Made by a program: the position numbers and the translations under genes. Source: Thiotrichaceae bacterium (GTDB lineage Bacteria > Pseudomonadota > Gammaproteobacteria > Beggiatoales > Beggiatoaceae). Taken from it: a DNA stretch of 64,000 bases. Location of the stretch: positions 1 to 64,000 of the forward strand of contig JAABRD010000006.1 in the NCBI GenBank assembly GCA_011391085.1, in the 5' to 3' direction. Below are positions 1-9,077 of this stretch, piece by piece. The first letter of the stretch is position 1. Every line of letters begins with the position of its first letter. Below the pieces are notes generated by a model. It saw only the letters and a list, made by a program, of their open reading frames with translations. It had not been told where the DNA came from and made no database searches.

Positions 1-348
1 ACTACTATGTGTTTCGAAGGGACCTTGACCAGTGCTGTTTTCCTGGCGTTCTTAACTCAGTTCTTGTTACCCATTTTGAAGCCTGGGCAAGCAGTTATTC
101 TTGACAATGCCTCACCACATTGCCAAGCTACCGTGACTACTTTGCTCAATGAGATAGGGGTGGCAGTCATTTACTTGCCACCTTATTCTCCACATCTAAA
201 CCCTATTGAATTATGCTGGTCGAAGGTGAAGAACTTCCTCAAAAGTGCTCAAGCTAGGACGAAGGAGACGCTATTTCAATCACTTCAAGAAGCTTTGGCA
301 CAGATTACTAAAGAGGACTCTCTGGCCTGGTTTAGACATTGTCTTTAG
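1..348 (+). CDS. IS630-family transposase, C-terminal part (cut by window start)
   Basis: The reading frame is open from base 1 and ends at 348, so only the C-terminal part of the DDE domain is visible. Two landmarks of the IS630/Tc1-mariner DDE fold are present: the second catalytic Asp in ILDNASPHC and the final block YLPPYSPHLNPIE, which carries the last catalytic Glu. The length from there to the stop fits a complete 3' end. Whether the upstream half is intact cannot be seen. No inverted repeat was recognised in the 30 bases after the stop. Confidence 0.85.
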   Translation, partial: TTMCFEGTLTSAVFLAFLTQFLLPILKPGQAVILDNASPHCQATVTTLLNEIGVAVIYLPPYSPHLNPIELCWSKVKNFLKSAQARTKETLFQSLQEALAQITKEDSLAWFRHCL

Positions 349-423
349 TGATACTTATTCAAGTGAGAATTGCTATAGCAGTTGCCTTATCGTTGCCCGA
401 AAACCTTGACCTCCATACTGACC

Positions 424-1224
424 ATGATTTCACAAAACTTTCAATTTCTTCTGTTCGCCACCGAACCACATATTATTTTCCCAAGCCTTTCCGCCGGTAT
501 TTCAGGTCTTATCATTGATTGGGAAAACAAGGGAAAAGAAGAACGACAAACAGGCTTTGATACACAAATCAACCAGGATACTCCAGATACGTTATACCGA
601 GTAAGGACGCAGACCGATGCCTTAATTATTTGCCGGTTGAATAGAGTGGGTGATATTCAAGCAGGTCGAGAAGAAATTACCATGGCACTACAGGGAGGTG
701 CGAATGAGATTCTGTTGCCCATGGTGAAAACCGTCGCAGAAGTTGAGGCTGTTTTGAACTATGTCCAGGGACGCTGCGGTGTCGGAGTGTTGATTGAAAC
801 ACAAGATGCGGTAAAACTTGCCAAGGAGTTTGGAAAGATGCCATTAAGTAGAGTCTATGTGGGACTGAACGACTTGGCGATTGACCGAAATCAACGTAAT
901 ATTTTCGCCGCGGTAGCGGATGGTACGGTGGAGAAAATCCGACAGTATATTACCGTGCCCTTCGGTTTTGCGGGATTGACGTTGCCTGACGGTGGTTATC
1001 CCATTCCCGCGTCTCTGCTTTACAGTGAAATGGCCCGACTGCAATGTTCATTCACCTTTCTGAGACGTTCATTTTTAAGAGATACTCACGGCAAAAATCT
1101 GTTTGTGGAAATACCGCAAATGCGGCAATTTATCCAACAAGCGTTTCAACTTCCTCAAACTACCCTAGTGGAACATCGTGACCAACTGAAGAGGGTGATA
1201 CAAAATAGTTCGTTTTTTTGGTAA
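424..1224 (+). CDS. HpcH/HpaI aldolase / citrate lyase beta-like protein
   Basis: About 266 residues of a (beta/alpha)8 protein resembling the HpcH/HpaI aldolase and citrate lyase beta (PEP/pyruvate-binding) superfamily. Supporting blocks are GLIIDWENKGKEERQ near the N-terminus, GANEILLPMVKTVAEVEA and VGVLIETQDAV in the middle, and VYVGLNDLAID, which is typical of the metal and substrate site. The ATG at 424 was chosen because the upstream in-frame ATG at 382 adds 14 residues unlike the family. The exact substrate is unknown. It precedes a 2-hydroxyacid dehydrogenase, a glycosyltransferase and a methyltransferase on the same strand, which suggests a small biosynthetic cluster (inference). Confidence 0.7.
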   Translation: MISQNFQFLLFATEPHIIFPSLSAGISGLIIDWENKGKEERQTGFDTQINQDTPDTLYRVRTQTDALIICRLNRVGDIQAGREEITMALQGGANEILLPMVKTVAEVEAVLNYVQGRCGVGVLIETQDAVKLAKEFGKMPLSRVYVGLNDLAIDRNQRNIFAAVADGTVEKIRQYITVPFGFAGLTLPDGGYPIPASLLYSEMARLQCSFTFLRRSFLRDTHGKNLFVEIPQMRQFIQQAFQLPQTTLVEHRDQLKRVIQNSSFFW

Positions 1225-1247
1225 GGTGGTAAGGAACTTTATTTTTA

Positions 1248-1296
1248 CCCTCACCCCCGGCCCCTCTCCCAGGGGGAGAGGGGCCGGGGGTGAGGG
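1248..1296. repeat. GC-rich perfect hairpin repeat
   Basis: Two 23-bp perfectly complementary arms (1248-1270 and 1274-1296) around a 3-base loop, built on CCCTCACCCCCGGCCCC. A related element with the same flanking TTTTACCGTA/ATTGAAAATACGG block lies at about 28637-28790 in the opposite orientation, so this is a dispersed repeat. It may also stop transcription downstream of the aldolase gene, but no T-run follows. Confidence 0.7.
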
Positions 1297-1390
1297 CGAC
1301 GATTGAAAATACGGTAAAATTTCTGCTTAGATATTTATGAATTTTGGTGGATACGCTTCGCTTAATCCACCCTACGTTAATTAACAACCT

Positions 1391-2344
1391 ATGAATGTAC
1401 TAATGATGTATGAACCATCACCATCGCATCTCCAAAATCTCCAAAACATTGCCCCGAACGCCTCTTTTTACATAGCCACCAGTGAAACGATTGCCATCCA
1501 GCAAATTGAGAAAGCCGAAGTCGTGTTGGGTAACCGGTATTTTTTACAATCTCTACCGTATGCGCGACAACTTCAATGGATGCAATCCAATTCGGTGGGA
1601 GTTGAACTCATTCTTGAAAAAGGGGGAACGGCATTAGATAATATTATCCTCACCTGCTGTCGTGGCGTCTATGATAACGAAATTGCAGACCATGCCTTGG
1701 CCTTGATTCTTAGCCTATTTCGTAAGATTCATTGGGCTTGCGATAATCAATCCAAACGGCACTGGAAACGCTTTTCGTTACCTTCCCTAACTGGAAAACG
1801 CGCCCTTATTTTAGGATGGGGAGGCGTTGGTAAAAGCATTGCGTATCGTTTACAAGCCTTTGGGGTCCAGGTAGAAGGTGTTCGGCGTCGACACCTTGGA
1901 GAACCGTCACCAGATAAACTTGGATTTCTAATCAGAGGTCCCACCCAGTGGCAAGCCGTTCTCCCACAGACTGACATTTTAGTGTTAGCTTTGCCGAAAA
2001 CGACAGAGACCACTCATCTAGTCGCCTTTCAGGAATTGACCGCACTTCCACCAAACTCGTATGTGGTCAATGTTGGCAGAGGAGGTACTTTAAATGAAAA
2101 CGATTTGCATAAAGTTTTACAAACAGGTAAATTAGGTGGCGTAGCCCTGGATGTATTTGAAGAAGAACCGTTACCAGAACACCATTGGATGTGGACCGCT
2201 GATAGATTACTTCTCACCCCCCACTGGGCGAGAAGTTTTGAAACTTCATCTTTTTCATGGCAACCTTTGTTTGAGGAAAATTTACACCGGTTTGTGAATG
2301 GTCAAGAACTTCTTAATGTGGTGGATAAAGAAATTGGGTATTAA
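1391..2344 (+). CDS. NAD(P)-dependent D-2-hydroxyacid dehydrogenase
   Basis: 317 residues, the normal length for the D-isomer-specific 2-hydroxyacid dehydrogenase family. The Rossmann segment has GWGGVGKSIAYRL. The three catalytic positions are visible: Arg in VVNVGRGGTL, Glu in DVFEEEPLPEHH and His in LLTPHWA. The nearest well-known relatives are GhrA/YcdW-like glyoxylate or phosphoglycerate dehydrogenase paralogues, but substrate cannot be assigned. It starts 166 bp after the aldolase-like gene, with a hairpin repeat in between. Confidence 0.85.
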   Translation: MNVLMMYEPSPSHLQNLQNIAPNASFYIATSETIAIQQIEKAEVVLGNRYFLQSLPYARQLQWMQSNSVGVELILEKGGTALDNIILTCCRGVYDNEIADHALALILSLFRKIHWACDNQSKRHWKRFSLPSLTGKRALILGWGGVGKSIAYRLQAFGVQVEGVRRRHLGEPSPDKLGFLIRGPTQWQAVLPQTDILVLALPKTTETTHLVAFQELTALPPNSYVVNVGRGGTLNENDLHKVLQTGKLGGVALDVFEEEPLPEHHWMWTADRLLLTPHWARSFETSSFSWQPLFEENLHRFVNGQELLNVVDKEIGY

Positions 2345-2372
2345 TAGTTAATGGTAAACCAATTAGAATATG

Positions 2373-2610
2373 CTGGAGTGGAGGCTTTAGCCGGTGGGCG
2401 CGGGTGCTGAGTTAAACTCAGGGGAAAAGCCACCGGCTAAAGCCTCAATGCCATTAAGTTAAGGTACGGTGGAGTGGAGGCTAACGCCTGCCTTCGGTAG
2501 GCGCCCCGCAATTTGAGTGGGGGGGTGATGCCTACGGCCGGCCGGCTAAAGCCTCCACTCCACCGGTATTTTCCTTAACTTAATGGCAGTGCGGCTAAAG
2601 CCTCTACTCC
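2373..2610. repeat. Nested palindromic repeats (three layers)
   Basis: The outer layer is a GGAGTGGAGGCTTTAGCCGG / GGCTAAAGCCTCTACTCC element (2373 to 2610). Its right half is split by an AATGCCATTAAGTTAAGG / CCTTAACTTAATGGCA element (2447-2590). That element is split again by a second copy of the first type (GGTGGAGTGGAGGC at 2469 to GCCTCCACTCCACC ending 2564). The arrangement reads as successive insertions of small mobile elements into one another. Confidence 0.75.
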
Positions 2611-2641
2611 AACAACGCCACCGGCTGAGAAAAATAACATA

Positions 2642-3423
2642 ATGTGTCAATATCCAACGATAAGTGTCATCCTACCGGTGTACCAAAATGCGGAAACACT
2701 GGAAGGGCTTCATCAACAATTGTGCCTAGTGCTAGAACCCTGGCAACCGTATGAACTGCTGTTTGTGGACGATGCTTGTCCGGCCAATTCCCTGGCGGTG
2801 CTTGAGGAACTCGCGCAACGAGATGGGAATGTGGCGGTGGTGGCCTTAGAATGCAATGTGGGTCAACATCAAGCGGTCCTCACCGGTCTTGCGTATTCCA
2901 GAGGAGAATCGGTTATCATTATGGATGCCGACCTTCAGGATCCGCCGGCCGCCATTCCAGTTCTGTTAACCAAATTGCAAGAGGGTTGGGCCGCCGGGGA
3001 CGCTATGAATCTTGGGGACGTTTGTTGACTTCAAGGCTGTTTAAGAATCTGTTACACTGCCTCGGCGCGGTGCCCAAAGATGCAGGAATGTTTGTGGCAA
3101 TCAGTGCGCAACTAAGAACCCGATTGTTAGCCTGTCATTGGCCAATCAAACCTTCGGTGGTGGCCATGATTGGTGGTATGAACCTTCCTATCACCTCAAT
3201 TCCCGTCTGCCGAGAACGTCGCCCAAGAGGGCATTCTTCGTACAATTTTAGGAAACGTTTTGCCAGTGGTTGCCGGGCTATCATTGGAGTGATGGCATTT
3301 AAATATTTTCCCCAGAGATTTCAAAAGGTTTTGCGACATTGGACTGTTTCTGCCGATCCTGTCAAAATCAAGGCAACGATTGGAAAACGGTTCTCAGGGG
3401 GCATATCCACCGGTTCCGGCTAA
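2642..3423 (+). pseudogene. Family-2 glycosyltransferase, frameshifted
   Basis: The first frame starts ISVILPVYQNAETLEGLHQQ and includes the GT-A metal and nucleotide-sugar segments LLFVDDACP and VIIMDADLQDPP. Homology then moves to another frame near 2985-3005, giving GRRGRYES and LLTSRLFKNLLH. The late family blocks DAGMFVAIS and AMIGGMNLPITSIPV follow. One inserted or deleted base separates the halves, so it is either a pseudogene or an assembly error. The last dozen codons run into a dispersed repeat (TTCCGGCTAAAGCCTCTACTCC), so the C-terminus is repeat-derived. It resembles polyprenyl-phosphate sugar transferases (DPM1/GtrB type) without their membrane tail. Confidence 0.75.
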
Positions 3424-3475
3424 AGCCTCTACTCCAACATTTCAAAGCTTCTACCTCTTCCTTAATATACCAGGT

Positions 3476-3507
3476 CACTATCCACTATCCACTATCCACT
3501 ATCCGCT
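3476..3507. repeat. Heptanucleotide tandem repeat (CACTATC)n
   Basis: Four copies of a 7-base unit CACTATC, the last one degenerate, ending directly at the ATG of the methyltransferase gene. The same 7-mer or its complement recurs at many places in the window (6869-6898, 7101-7137, 28327-28380, 37297-37322, 44440-44515, 61490-61558). A variant, CACTCTC, occurs at 28853-28918 and 39518-39595. Confidence 0.85.
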
Positions 3508-4248
3508 ATGAAATCACTATCTCAACTAGAATTTTACCAGGAACACAATCGTCATCAACAAGAATACTTCAGTCAAACGACCAAACCGACAATGATACCT
3601 ACAGATTCTCTTTACCTCCGACGACAGGTAGCGGAAATGTTGCGGGTAGCGAACTTGGTTACTGGCGAACGAGTGTTGGAAGTGGGGTGCGGAATGGGTC
3701 GTTATACATTTCTCCTCGCCCACACAGGCATTCAAATAGAAGGAATGGACCTGACACCGGCACTGTTAGATAAACTACGTGCTACGGATGGTGGAAGGTA
3801 CAACATTCCATTGCACTGTGCGGATGTGCTTGAATATCCACCAGACTTGAAGAACCGGTTTGACGCCGTCATCGGTTTTTTTACGCTTCATCATCTGCAT
3901 AACATTCCAGCTTGTTATCGTGCTATGGAACAAATGGTCAAACCGGGGGGACGAATCGTGTTTTTGGAACCGAATCCATATAACCCTTTGTATTATCTTC
4001 AAATTCTTTTCACTGCCAGGATGACCTTTCGTGGTGAACGTGGGATTTTTAACATGCGCAAATCATTTATCTTTAATGCCATGCAGGCTGCTGGTTTGTC
4101 GAAACTGGAAGTCGTGCAATTTGGTTTTTTCCCACCGGTCATTGTGAATCATCCTGATGGGGCAAAATTGGAAGCGGTGTTAGAACGAGTCTCGTTCTGG
4201 CGTCCACTGTTGCCTTTTCAGCTTTTCAAGGGGGTCAAGAACGGATAA
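3508..4248 (+). CDS. Class I SAM-dependent methyltransferase
   Basis: 246 residues with a classical SAM-binding motif I (VLEVGCGMGRYTFLLA), an acidic motif II region (IEGMDLTPALLDKL), and the post-motif block VKPGGRIVFLEPNPYN typical of UbiE/COQ5-like and other class I enzymes. The substrate is unknown. The gene follows the broken glycosyltransferase, so a role in modifying a polysaccharide or lipid precursor is possible but only inferred. The start codon sits immediately after the heptanucleotide repeat, leaving no clear Shine-Dalgarno; an internal start is possible. Confidence 0.8.
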   Translation: MKSLSQLEFYQEHNRHQQEYFSQTTKPTMIPTDSLYLRRQVAEMLRVANLVTGERVLEVGCGMGRYTFLLAHTGIQIEGMDLTPALLDKLRATDGGRYNIPLHCADVLEYPPDLKNRFDAVIGFFTLHHLHNIPACYRAMEQMVKPGGRIVFLEPNPYNPLYYLQILFTARMTFRGERGIFNMRKSFIFNAMQAAGLSKLEVVQFGFFPPVIVNHPDGAKLEAVLERVSFWRPLLPFQLFKGVKNG

Positions 4249-4357
4249 TTCAATTGAGTGGTCAAGCTAAGAGCTTGATATTTACTTTAAAAAAGGGTTG
4301 ACCAAATTTTGAAAAAGGGTTAACTTGAGTCACTATTATTCATCTACCAGAGCCTAA

Positions 4358-4676
4358 ACAATAGTTCGGACCGTTTTTAATTAGGTTAAATGAGACATGA
4401 CAATCTGTTGATTTCACCAAACTGAATTAAATTGAACTCTGGCAGTCATAATACTTCGGATAGTTTTTGTAACAAATTGATTATAAAGTATTTATTTAAA
4501 ATACTTCAGAATATAAATTATCTTTATTTTCAATTAGTTATATTTTTACAAGCGACTTTTTCATAAAAACTGTCCGAACTATTGGCAGTCAGCTAAGTAA
4601 TATTTAATTGAATAGCGTCAACTCAAGCTGTTACAGTGCTTGGGTTGATGTCTATAAAAACGGTCCGAACTATTGT
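4358..4676. mobile_element. MITE-like element with perfect 22-bp inverted ends
   Basis: In an AT-rich gene-free stretch (4249-4743), the 22 bases at 4358-4379 (core TAGTTCGGACCG) are perfectly inverted at 4655-4676. A third, slightly changed copy of the right end lies inside at 4565-4584. No coding region is evident between the ends. This looks like a non-autonomous element or the remains of an excised transposon. No convincing target duplication was found. Confidence 0.55.
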
Positions 4677-4743
4677 TCCTTGCGCATAAACATTTGTCCG
4701 AATATTCACTTTTTTCAAACTTACATTCAATTATCACGAAACT

Positions 4744-5835
4744 ATGGGCTTCAAATGCGGAATCGTTGGCCTCCCCAACGTTGGAAAATCCACCCTCTTT
4801 AATGCACTGACCAATGCTAACATTGCGGCCGAAAATTATCCTTTTTGTACCATCGACCCTAATGTGGGCGTGGTCGCCATGCCAGATGTTCGCTTAGACA
4901 CCATTGCTAACTTAGTTAAACCTCAAAAAGTGGTGGCCACTAGCATGGAATTTGTTGACATTGCGGGTCTCGTCGCCGGTGCTTCCAAAGGCGAGGGATT
5001 GGGCAATAAATTTTTAGCGAACATTCGCGAAACGCAAGCCATTGCCCATGTCGTCCGGTGCTTTCAAAATGACGACGTGATTCACGTTGCTGGTAAAATT
5101 AATCCATTAAGCGACATTGAAGTGATACACACTGAATTGGCGTTAGCCGATTTAGATACCGTTCACCGTGCCATTCAACGGACCGCTAAAAATGCCAAAA
5201 GTGGTAACAAAGAAGCCGTAGCGCAAAAACAGTGTTTTGAACAAGTCCATGCACATCTTGACCAAGGTCAACTGGTGCGGTCGTTGGACCTCAATAGCAT
5301 TGAACAACAATGGCTACGCGACCTGCATCTCCTCACCGTGAAACCGACTCTCTACCTAGCCAACGTAGCTGAAGACGGTTTTGAGAACAATCCCTATCTG
5401 GACCAGGTCCGAGAGGTTGCGCTACGTGAAAAAGCGGAAGTGGTCCCTGTGTGTGCCAAAATAGAAGCGGAATTGGTAGCATTAGCCCCCGCGGAACGAC
5501 AAGAATATTTAACCGATTTAGGTTTGACAGAACCAGGTTTACATCGTGTGATTCATGCTGGTTATCGGTTATTGGGTCTGCAAACTTTTTTTACCGCGGG
5601 TCCTAAAGAGGTTCGGGCTTGGACGGTCCCCATTGGTGCCACTGCACCTAAAGCGGCGGCGGTGATTCATACGGATTTTGAGAAAGGATTTATTCGGGCA
5701 GAAGTCATTTCTTATGCGGATTTTGTCAAGTACCAAGGCGAAACAGGGGCGAAGGAAGCGGGGAAGTGGCGGTTAGAAGGGAAGGAATATGTGGTACAAG
5801 ATGGGGATGTGATGTTTTTTAGGTTTAATGTCTAG
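4744..5835 (+). CDS. ychF: Ribosome-binding ATPase YchF (OLA1/Obg family)
   Basis: 363 residues, full length for YchF. The P-loop [15 protein letters not shown] is at the N-terminus, followed by [20 protein letters not shown] (G3 region). The C-terminal TGS-like domain contains the family block [14 protein letters not shown] and ends [16 protein letters not shown]. YchF is a conserved translation-associated NTPase that prefers ATP and binds ribosomes. It stands alone here; in many gammaproteobacteria pth is upstream, but that gene is not present. Confidence 0.97.
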   Translation: MGFKCGIVGLPNVGKSTLFNALTNANIAAENYPFCTIDPNVGVVAMPDVRLDTIANLVKPQKVVATSMEFVDIAGLVAGASKGEGLGNKFLANIRETQAIAHVVRCFQNDDVIHVAGKINPLSDIEVIHTELALADLDTVHRAIQRTAKNAKSGNKEAVAQKQCFEQVHAHLDQGQLVRSLDLNSIEQQWLRDLHLLTVKPTLYLANVAEDGFENNPYLDQVREVALREKAEVVPVCAKIEAELVALAPAERQEYLTDLGLTEPGLHRVIHAGYRLLGLQTFFTAGPKEVRAWTVPIGATAPKAAAVIHTDFEKGFIRAEVISYADFVKYQGETGAKEAGKWRLEGKEYVVQDGDVMFFRFNV

Positions 5836-5851
5836 GTTGATAAGAATATTT

Positions 5852-5915
5852 GGAGTCCCAAAACATGTTTTGGGACCCCACCTGTTGTCCCAAAACGTAT
5901 TTTGGGACTTCACCC
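5852..5915. repeat. Paired CCCAAAAC...GTTTTGGG hairpins
   Basis: Two consecutive short palindromes, CCCAAAACATGTTTTGGG and CCCAAAACGTATTTTGGG, directly downstream of ychF and convergent with the next gene. The same hairpin type (TCCAAAAC...GTTTTGGA) occurs at 33243-33268, 37930-37983, 53474-53540, 58408-58430 and 61130-61155. They may act as bidirectional terminators but behave as a dispersed repeat family. Confidence 0.7.
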
Positions 5916-5933
5916 ATTGTTATTCATTGGTGA

Positions 5934-6857
5934 TTACAGTTTATCAATATCTATAATCAATCCTTCTCTAGCAATATGACATTCCAAAGACGAATTTTGT
6001 TCATGGACCAGTTTTGCGGTGGCACGATGTAAGTCTTCTACTTTGGAGTCGTTATAGCCGGGGTCGACATGATACAAATATAAATGTTTCACATTGGCAT
6101 CCATGGCAAATTGGGCGGTATCTAGGTAGCAAGAGTGGCCCCAACCGCGTTTTTTAGCGTAGTCTTCGGGAGTATATTGGGCATCATGGATGACGACATG
6201 CGCATTGCGAAAAGAATCTAACGCTTTATTGCGTTCTTCGGTTTGCATGTGTCTAATGAGTTCTAATTCTTTTTTGTCTAATTCGGGTTCTCGTAATGTG
6301 ATGAATTTGTCTATAAAGGATAATTCATTGTCGGAAACATAGACAATCAGTTTATCATGCACGAAAATTCGATAGCCAAAAGTGGAACCGGGGTGATGAA
6401 CATTAAAGGTTTCAATTCGGAAGGGGCCGTAGGAAAGTTGATTGTTGTGAGTTATCAGATAGTTAATATCTGCTAACCACATTTCTACTTCGACGGGAAA
6501 GTAGGGGTCAATCATTTGACCTGCAATTCGTTTTTCGATTTCTTGACGACTGTCACCAGGTCCAAATAGGTTGACTTTCCAGCCGGGGACGAAGGCGGGA
6601 ACGAAAAAGGGTAGTCCCGAAATGTGGTCCCAATGGTAGTGGGTGATGATAATGGTAAGTTCCTTAATATCTGTTTGTGTCATTAAGGAGTTACCGAGTG
6701 GAATAATACCAGTCCCGCCGTCGCAGACGAGGATATGGTTATCCACTCGTAATTCTACGCAGGAGGTGTTACCTCCTACGCGCAAGTGGCTTCCGAAGGG
6801 GGCAGGGTAGGAACCGCGCACGCCCCAGAAGCGGATGTAGTTTAGTGTGCCACTCAT
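5934..6857 (-). CDS. MBL-fold metal-dependent hydrolase
   Basis: 307 residues of the metallo-beta-lactamase superfamily. The metal-binding signature is HYHWDHISGLPFF, with CDGGTGIIPLG before it and a further His in NVHHPGSTFGYR and VIHDAQYTPEDY. The start MSGTLNYIRFWGVRGSYPAP is characteristic of a subgroup often annotated as cyclic-nucleotide phosphodiesterase or RNase Z-like hydrolase. The substrate cannot be deduced. A second, unrelated MBL-fold gene lies next upstream on the same strand. Confidence 0.85.
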   Translation of the reverse strand: MSGTLNYIRFWGVRGSYPAPFGSHLRVGGNTSCVELRVDNHILVCDGGTGIIPLGNSLMTQTDIKELTIIITHYHWDHISGLPFFVPAFVPGWKVNLFGPGDSRQEIEKRIAGQMIDPYFPVEVEMWLADINYLITHNNQLSYGPFRIETFNVHHPGSTFGYRIFVHDKLIVYVSDNELSFIDKFITLREPELDKKELELIRHMQTEERNKALDSFRNAHVVIHDAQYTPEDYAKKRGWGHSCYLDTAQFAMDANVKHLYLYHVDPGYNDSKVEDLHRATAKLVHEQNSSLECHIAREGLIIDIDKL

Positions 6858-6868
6858 GTTGTCTTAGC

Positions 6869-7137
6869 GGATAGTGGTGGATAGTGGATAGTGGATAGTT
6901 ACAATATGCGGGACTAGAGGCTTCAGCCGGAAGTCGTGGCACGTCACCGGCTGAAGCCTCAATGCCATTAAGTTAAGGTGGATTAAGCGAAGCGTATCCA
7001 CCAGAGTTTCGAAAACGGTGGATACGCTTCGCTTAATCCACCCTACTTTGGATATGAATTTCCTTAACTAAATGGCATTGCGGCTAAAGCCTCTAGTCCC
7101 ACTATCCACTATCCACTATCCACTAAGTCCACTATCC
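6869..7137. repeat. Nested repeats flanked by heptamer tandems
   Basis: Heptamer repeats (GTGGATA) at 6869-6898 and 7101-7137 flank a composite. An outer GGGACTAGAGGC...GCCTCTAGTCCC element (about 6911-7100) is interrupted by an AATGCCATTAAGTTAAGG...CCTTAACTAAATGGCATT element. That element is itself interrupted by GGTGGATTAAGCG...CGCTTAATCCACC (about 6978-7043). This is the same three-layer logic as at 2373-2610, but with a different innermost element. Confidence 0.75.
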
Positions 7138-8172
7138 GCAGTCCGGATAAATGTGCCAATCACCTGCCTTCAACACTCCATAAAACATTCCCTCTGGCAC
7201 TTCTGGAACACCATCGTAGTGATAGAGAAGACATCTTTTCTGAATGTCCGGGGCAAGGTGGTTAATGAGGTCAGAGATGTGGGGATGGACACCGGAAGGA
7301 AAGGGAGAGGTCTCACAATCCATATAAATTCGATTCGCCTTTCGATAGTGCATTTCCAATTGGGGCGGTATCATATACTGGATGTCTGTGGGCATCAGTA
7401 CCGTATAGCCACTCGTGTGTTGCAAACTCACGCCGTAGCTAGGCATTTCTTCAGAACTGGAGAAGACGTGCATAGCAAAAATAGGTTTCATTTTCCACGA
7501 GTCATCGCCATCTTGAAAGGAATGAGTGACGGTTGTGCCATCTTCCTGTTTGCCGACCAGATGGATGTCAAAATAGGTCTCCAAATGTACATCTGGGACA
7601 CCTTGCACAGTGTCCAGGCCAGGTCCAACGGCCCGTCTCAAAGGTTCAAGAACTTTTTTATGGATATAGAGGTCAGGTTTGGTATCGCGTGGGGGGTCAG
7701 TCCAGGTTTTTTCTTCGTGAAATAATTTATTTGCAATAAATTCATCCCCTAACCATTCTTTTTTGGCTTTAGTATAGAAGGGATTAAATAAGGTTGTCAG
7801 TCCCATGTATTCAATTCCTCCAATATGGTCATTATGCGGATGAGAGATATAAATGCCGTCAATTTGACTGGAAGAGAGTCCAATGGCTTTTAAAGCATGT
7901 CTCACATCTCCTCCAATGTCTATCAGTAGGCGATAGGGACGTTTCCCATCTCGTTTATTGGGCATATCAAATTCAATGAGGAAGTTAGAGTGCCATTTGG
8001 GATTGTAACAGCGTTTCGTTAGCTGACTGATTTTGGCTTTAATCTCTTCTTTGGACAGATTCGGCGTATTTTGGATTTCTAAGATCAGTTCATACGCCTT
8101 TTCTTCGGGAATGACGACCTCATACTCCCCAGTTGAAAATGCCGCATTGACACCGATTGCTATTATTTTCAT
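7132..8172 (-). CDS. MBL-fold hydrolase
   Basis: 346 residues. The metallo-beta-lactamase motif is present as ISHPHNDHIGGIEYMG, preceded by LLIDIGGDVRHAL and followed by YMDCETSPFPSGVHPHISDL and LLYHYDGVPEVPEG, which supply later metal ligands. It is longer than the neighbouring hydrolase at 5934-6857 and shares little with it beyond the fold. The substrate is unknown. The stop codon and last two residues lie inside the heptamer tandem repeat, so the extreme C-terminus was set by repeat sequence. Confidence 0.8.
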   Translation of the reverse strand: MKIIAIGVNAAFSTGEYEVVIPEEKAYELILEIQNTPNLSKEEIKAKISQLTKRCYNPKWHSNFLIEFDMPNKRDGKRPYRLLIDIGGDVRHALKAIGLSSSQIDGIYISHPHNDHIGGIEYMGLTTLFNPFYTKAKKEWLGDEFIANKLFHEEKTWTDPPRDTKPDLYIHKKVLEPLRRAVGPGLDTVQGVPDVHLETYFDIHLVGKQEDGTTVTHSFQDGDDSWKMKPIFAMHVFSSSEEMPSYGVSLQHTSGYTVLMPTDIQYMIPPQLEMHYRKANRIYMDCETSPFPSGVHPHISDLINHLAPDIQKRCLLYHYDGVPEVPEGMFYGVLKAGDWHIYPDCG

Positions 8173-8420
8173 GTTGGAAAACTCGTTTAGACCCAGTTCG
8201 ACATCATTTTATTTTAAAGTACATTCGTGTAAATGTTTAGTTACTCAGGGGTAAACATTTCTTCAGTAAACGCACGATTTATACCAAGTTTTAAACAAAC
8301 CGCGAAAAATATATAATACTCTTGTTTGTGGAAACCACGAATTTTAAAAAGTGGGCAAAATTATTGGTTTTTTTAGCTTAATCATCTTAATCATGAAAAC
8401 TTTGTCTGTGAAGGATCCAT

Positions 8421-8816
8421 TTAATTAGACGGCACAGGTTTAATGTTAACATGTTGACAGACAATGTCACGAATTTCCTTAAAGCGTAATGGCTTAATCA
8501 GAAAATCTAAGGCCCCCAATTGTTTGGCAATGGAACGGTCTTGGGCATAATCTTTCGAAGTGACCATAATCACACGAGTATCCTTTTGATGGGAAAGTTC
8601 ACGTAACTGGCGCAGAAAAGTCAGACCATCCATGCCCGGCATAATTATATCTAAAAACAATAAATCAGGCTGATGTTCTTGCAAATAAGGGAATGCTTCG
8701 GCAGGTGACTTGAAACCAATAAAGTTAACCGCCAGAGGCTCCATGCTAAGTTGATACAACGAAATGGAAGTTGCGCTATCATCCACAACCACAATGGTTG
8801 GCACTTTATCTTTCAT
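8421..8816 (-). CDS. Single-domain CheY-like response regulator
   Basis: 131 residues forming only a receiver domain. The acidic pair is in VVVDDSATS, the phosphorylation Asp in LLFLDIIMPGMDG, the Thr switch in RVIMVTSKD and the Lys in FLIKPLRFKEI. No output domain and no adjacent kinase is present. It probably acts as a phosphorylation relay or chemotaxis/motility-type regulator; the partner is unknown. Confidence 0.93.
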   Translation of the reverse strand: MKDKVPTIVVVDDSATSISLYQLSMEPLAVNFIGFKSPAEAFPYLQEHQPDLLFLDIIMPGMDGLTFLRQLRELSHQKDTRVIMVTSKDYAQDRSIAKQLGALDFLIKPLRFKEIRDIVCQHVNIKPVPSN

Positions 8817-8877
8817 GTAGAGTTATTGCGAGATAATTAATTAAGAATTATGCCCGTCTGTTGTCACCAAAATCATT

Positions 8878-8948
8878 AGCCCCGAGAGGGAATCGAACCC
8901 CCATCAGGTGATTACAAATCACCAGTTTTACCATTAAACTATCGGGGC
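8878..8948 (-). tRNA. tRNA-Thr(UGU)
   Basis: A complete cloverleaf can be drawn on the minus strand: acceptor GCCCCGA/TCGGGGC, D-stem GTTT/AAAC with loop AATGGTA, anticodon stem GGTGA/TCACC with loop TTTGTAA (anticodon TGT) and T-arm with TTCGATT. G1-C72 and C2-G71 plus G35-U36 match bacterial threonyl-tRNA identity. The discriminator is U and no CCA is encoded (TAAT follows). The D-arm resembles that usually seen in tRNA-Gly. Confidence 0.93.
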
Positions 8949-9077
8949 ATATACTTTATATGTTTGTCCAAAACTGACGCCTATGTCAATATGTTTCAAG
9001 AAACGGAGTTTCTTAGTGGCCATTACCCAAGTCAAAAATTGTCAAAAATATAGAAACACTCTAACACCAAACAATCT

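Noticed and set aside
7072-7725. A 217-codon plus-strand frame over the MBL hydrolase
   Set aside because: It is a shadow of the 7132-8172 gene and starts in repeat DNA.
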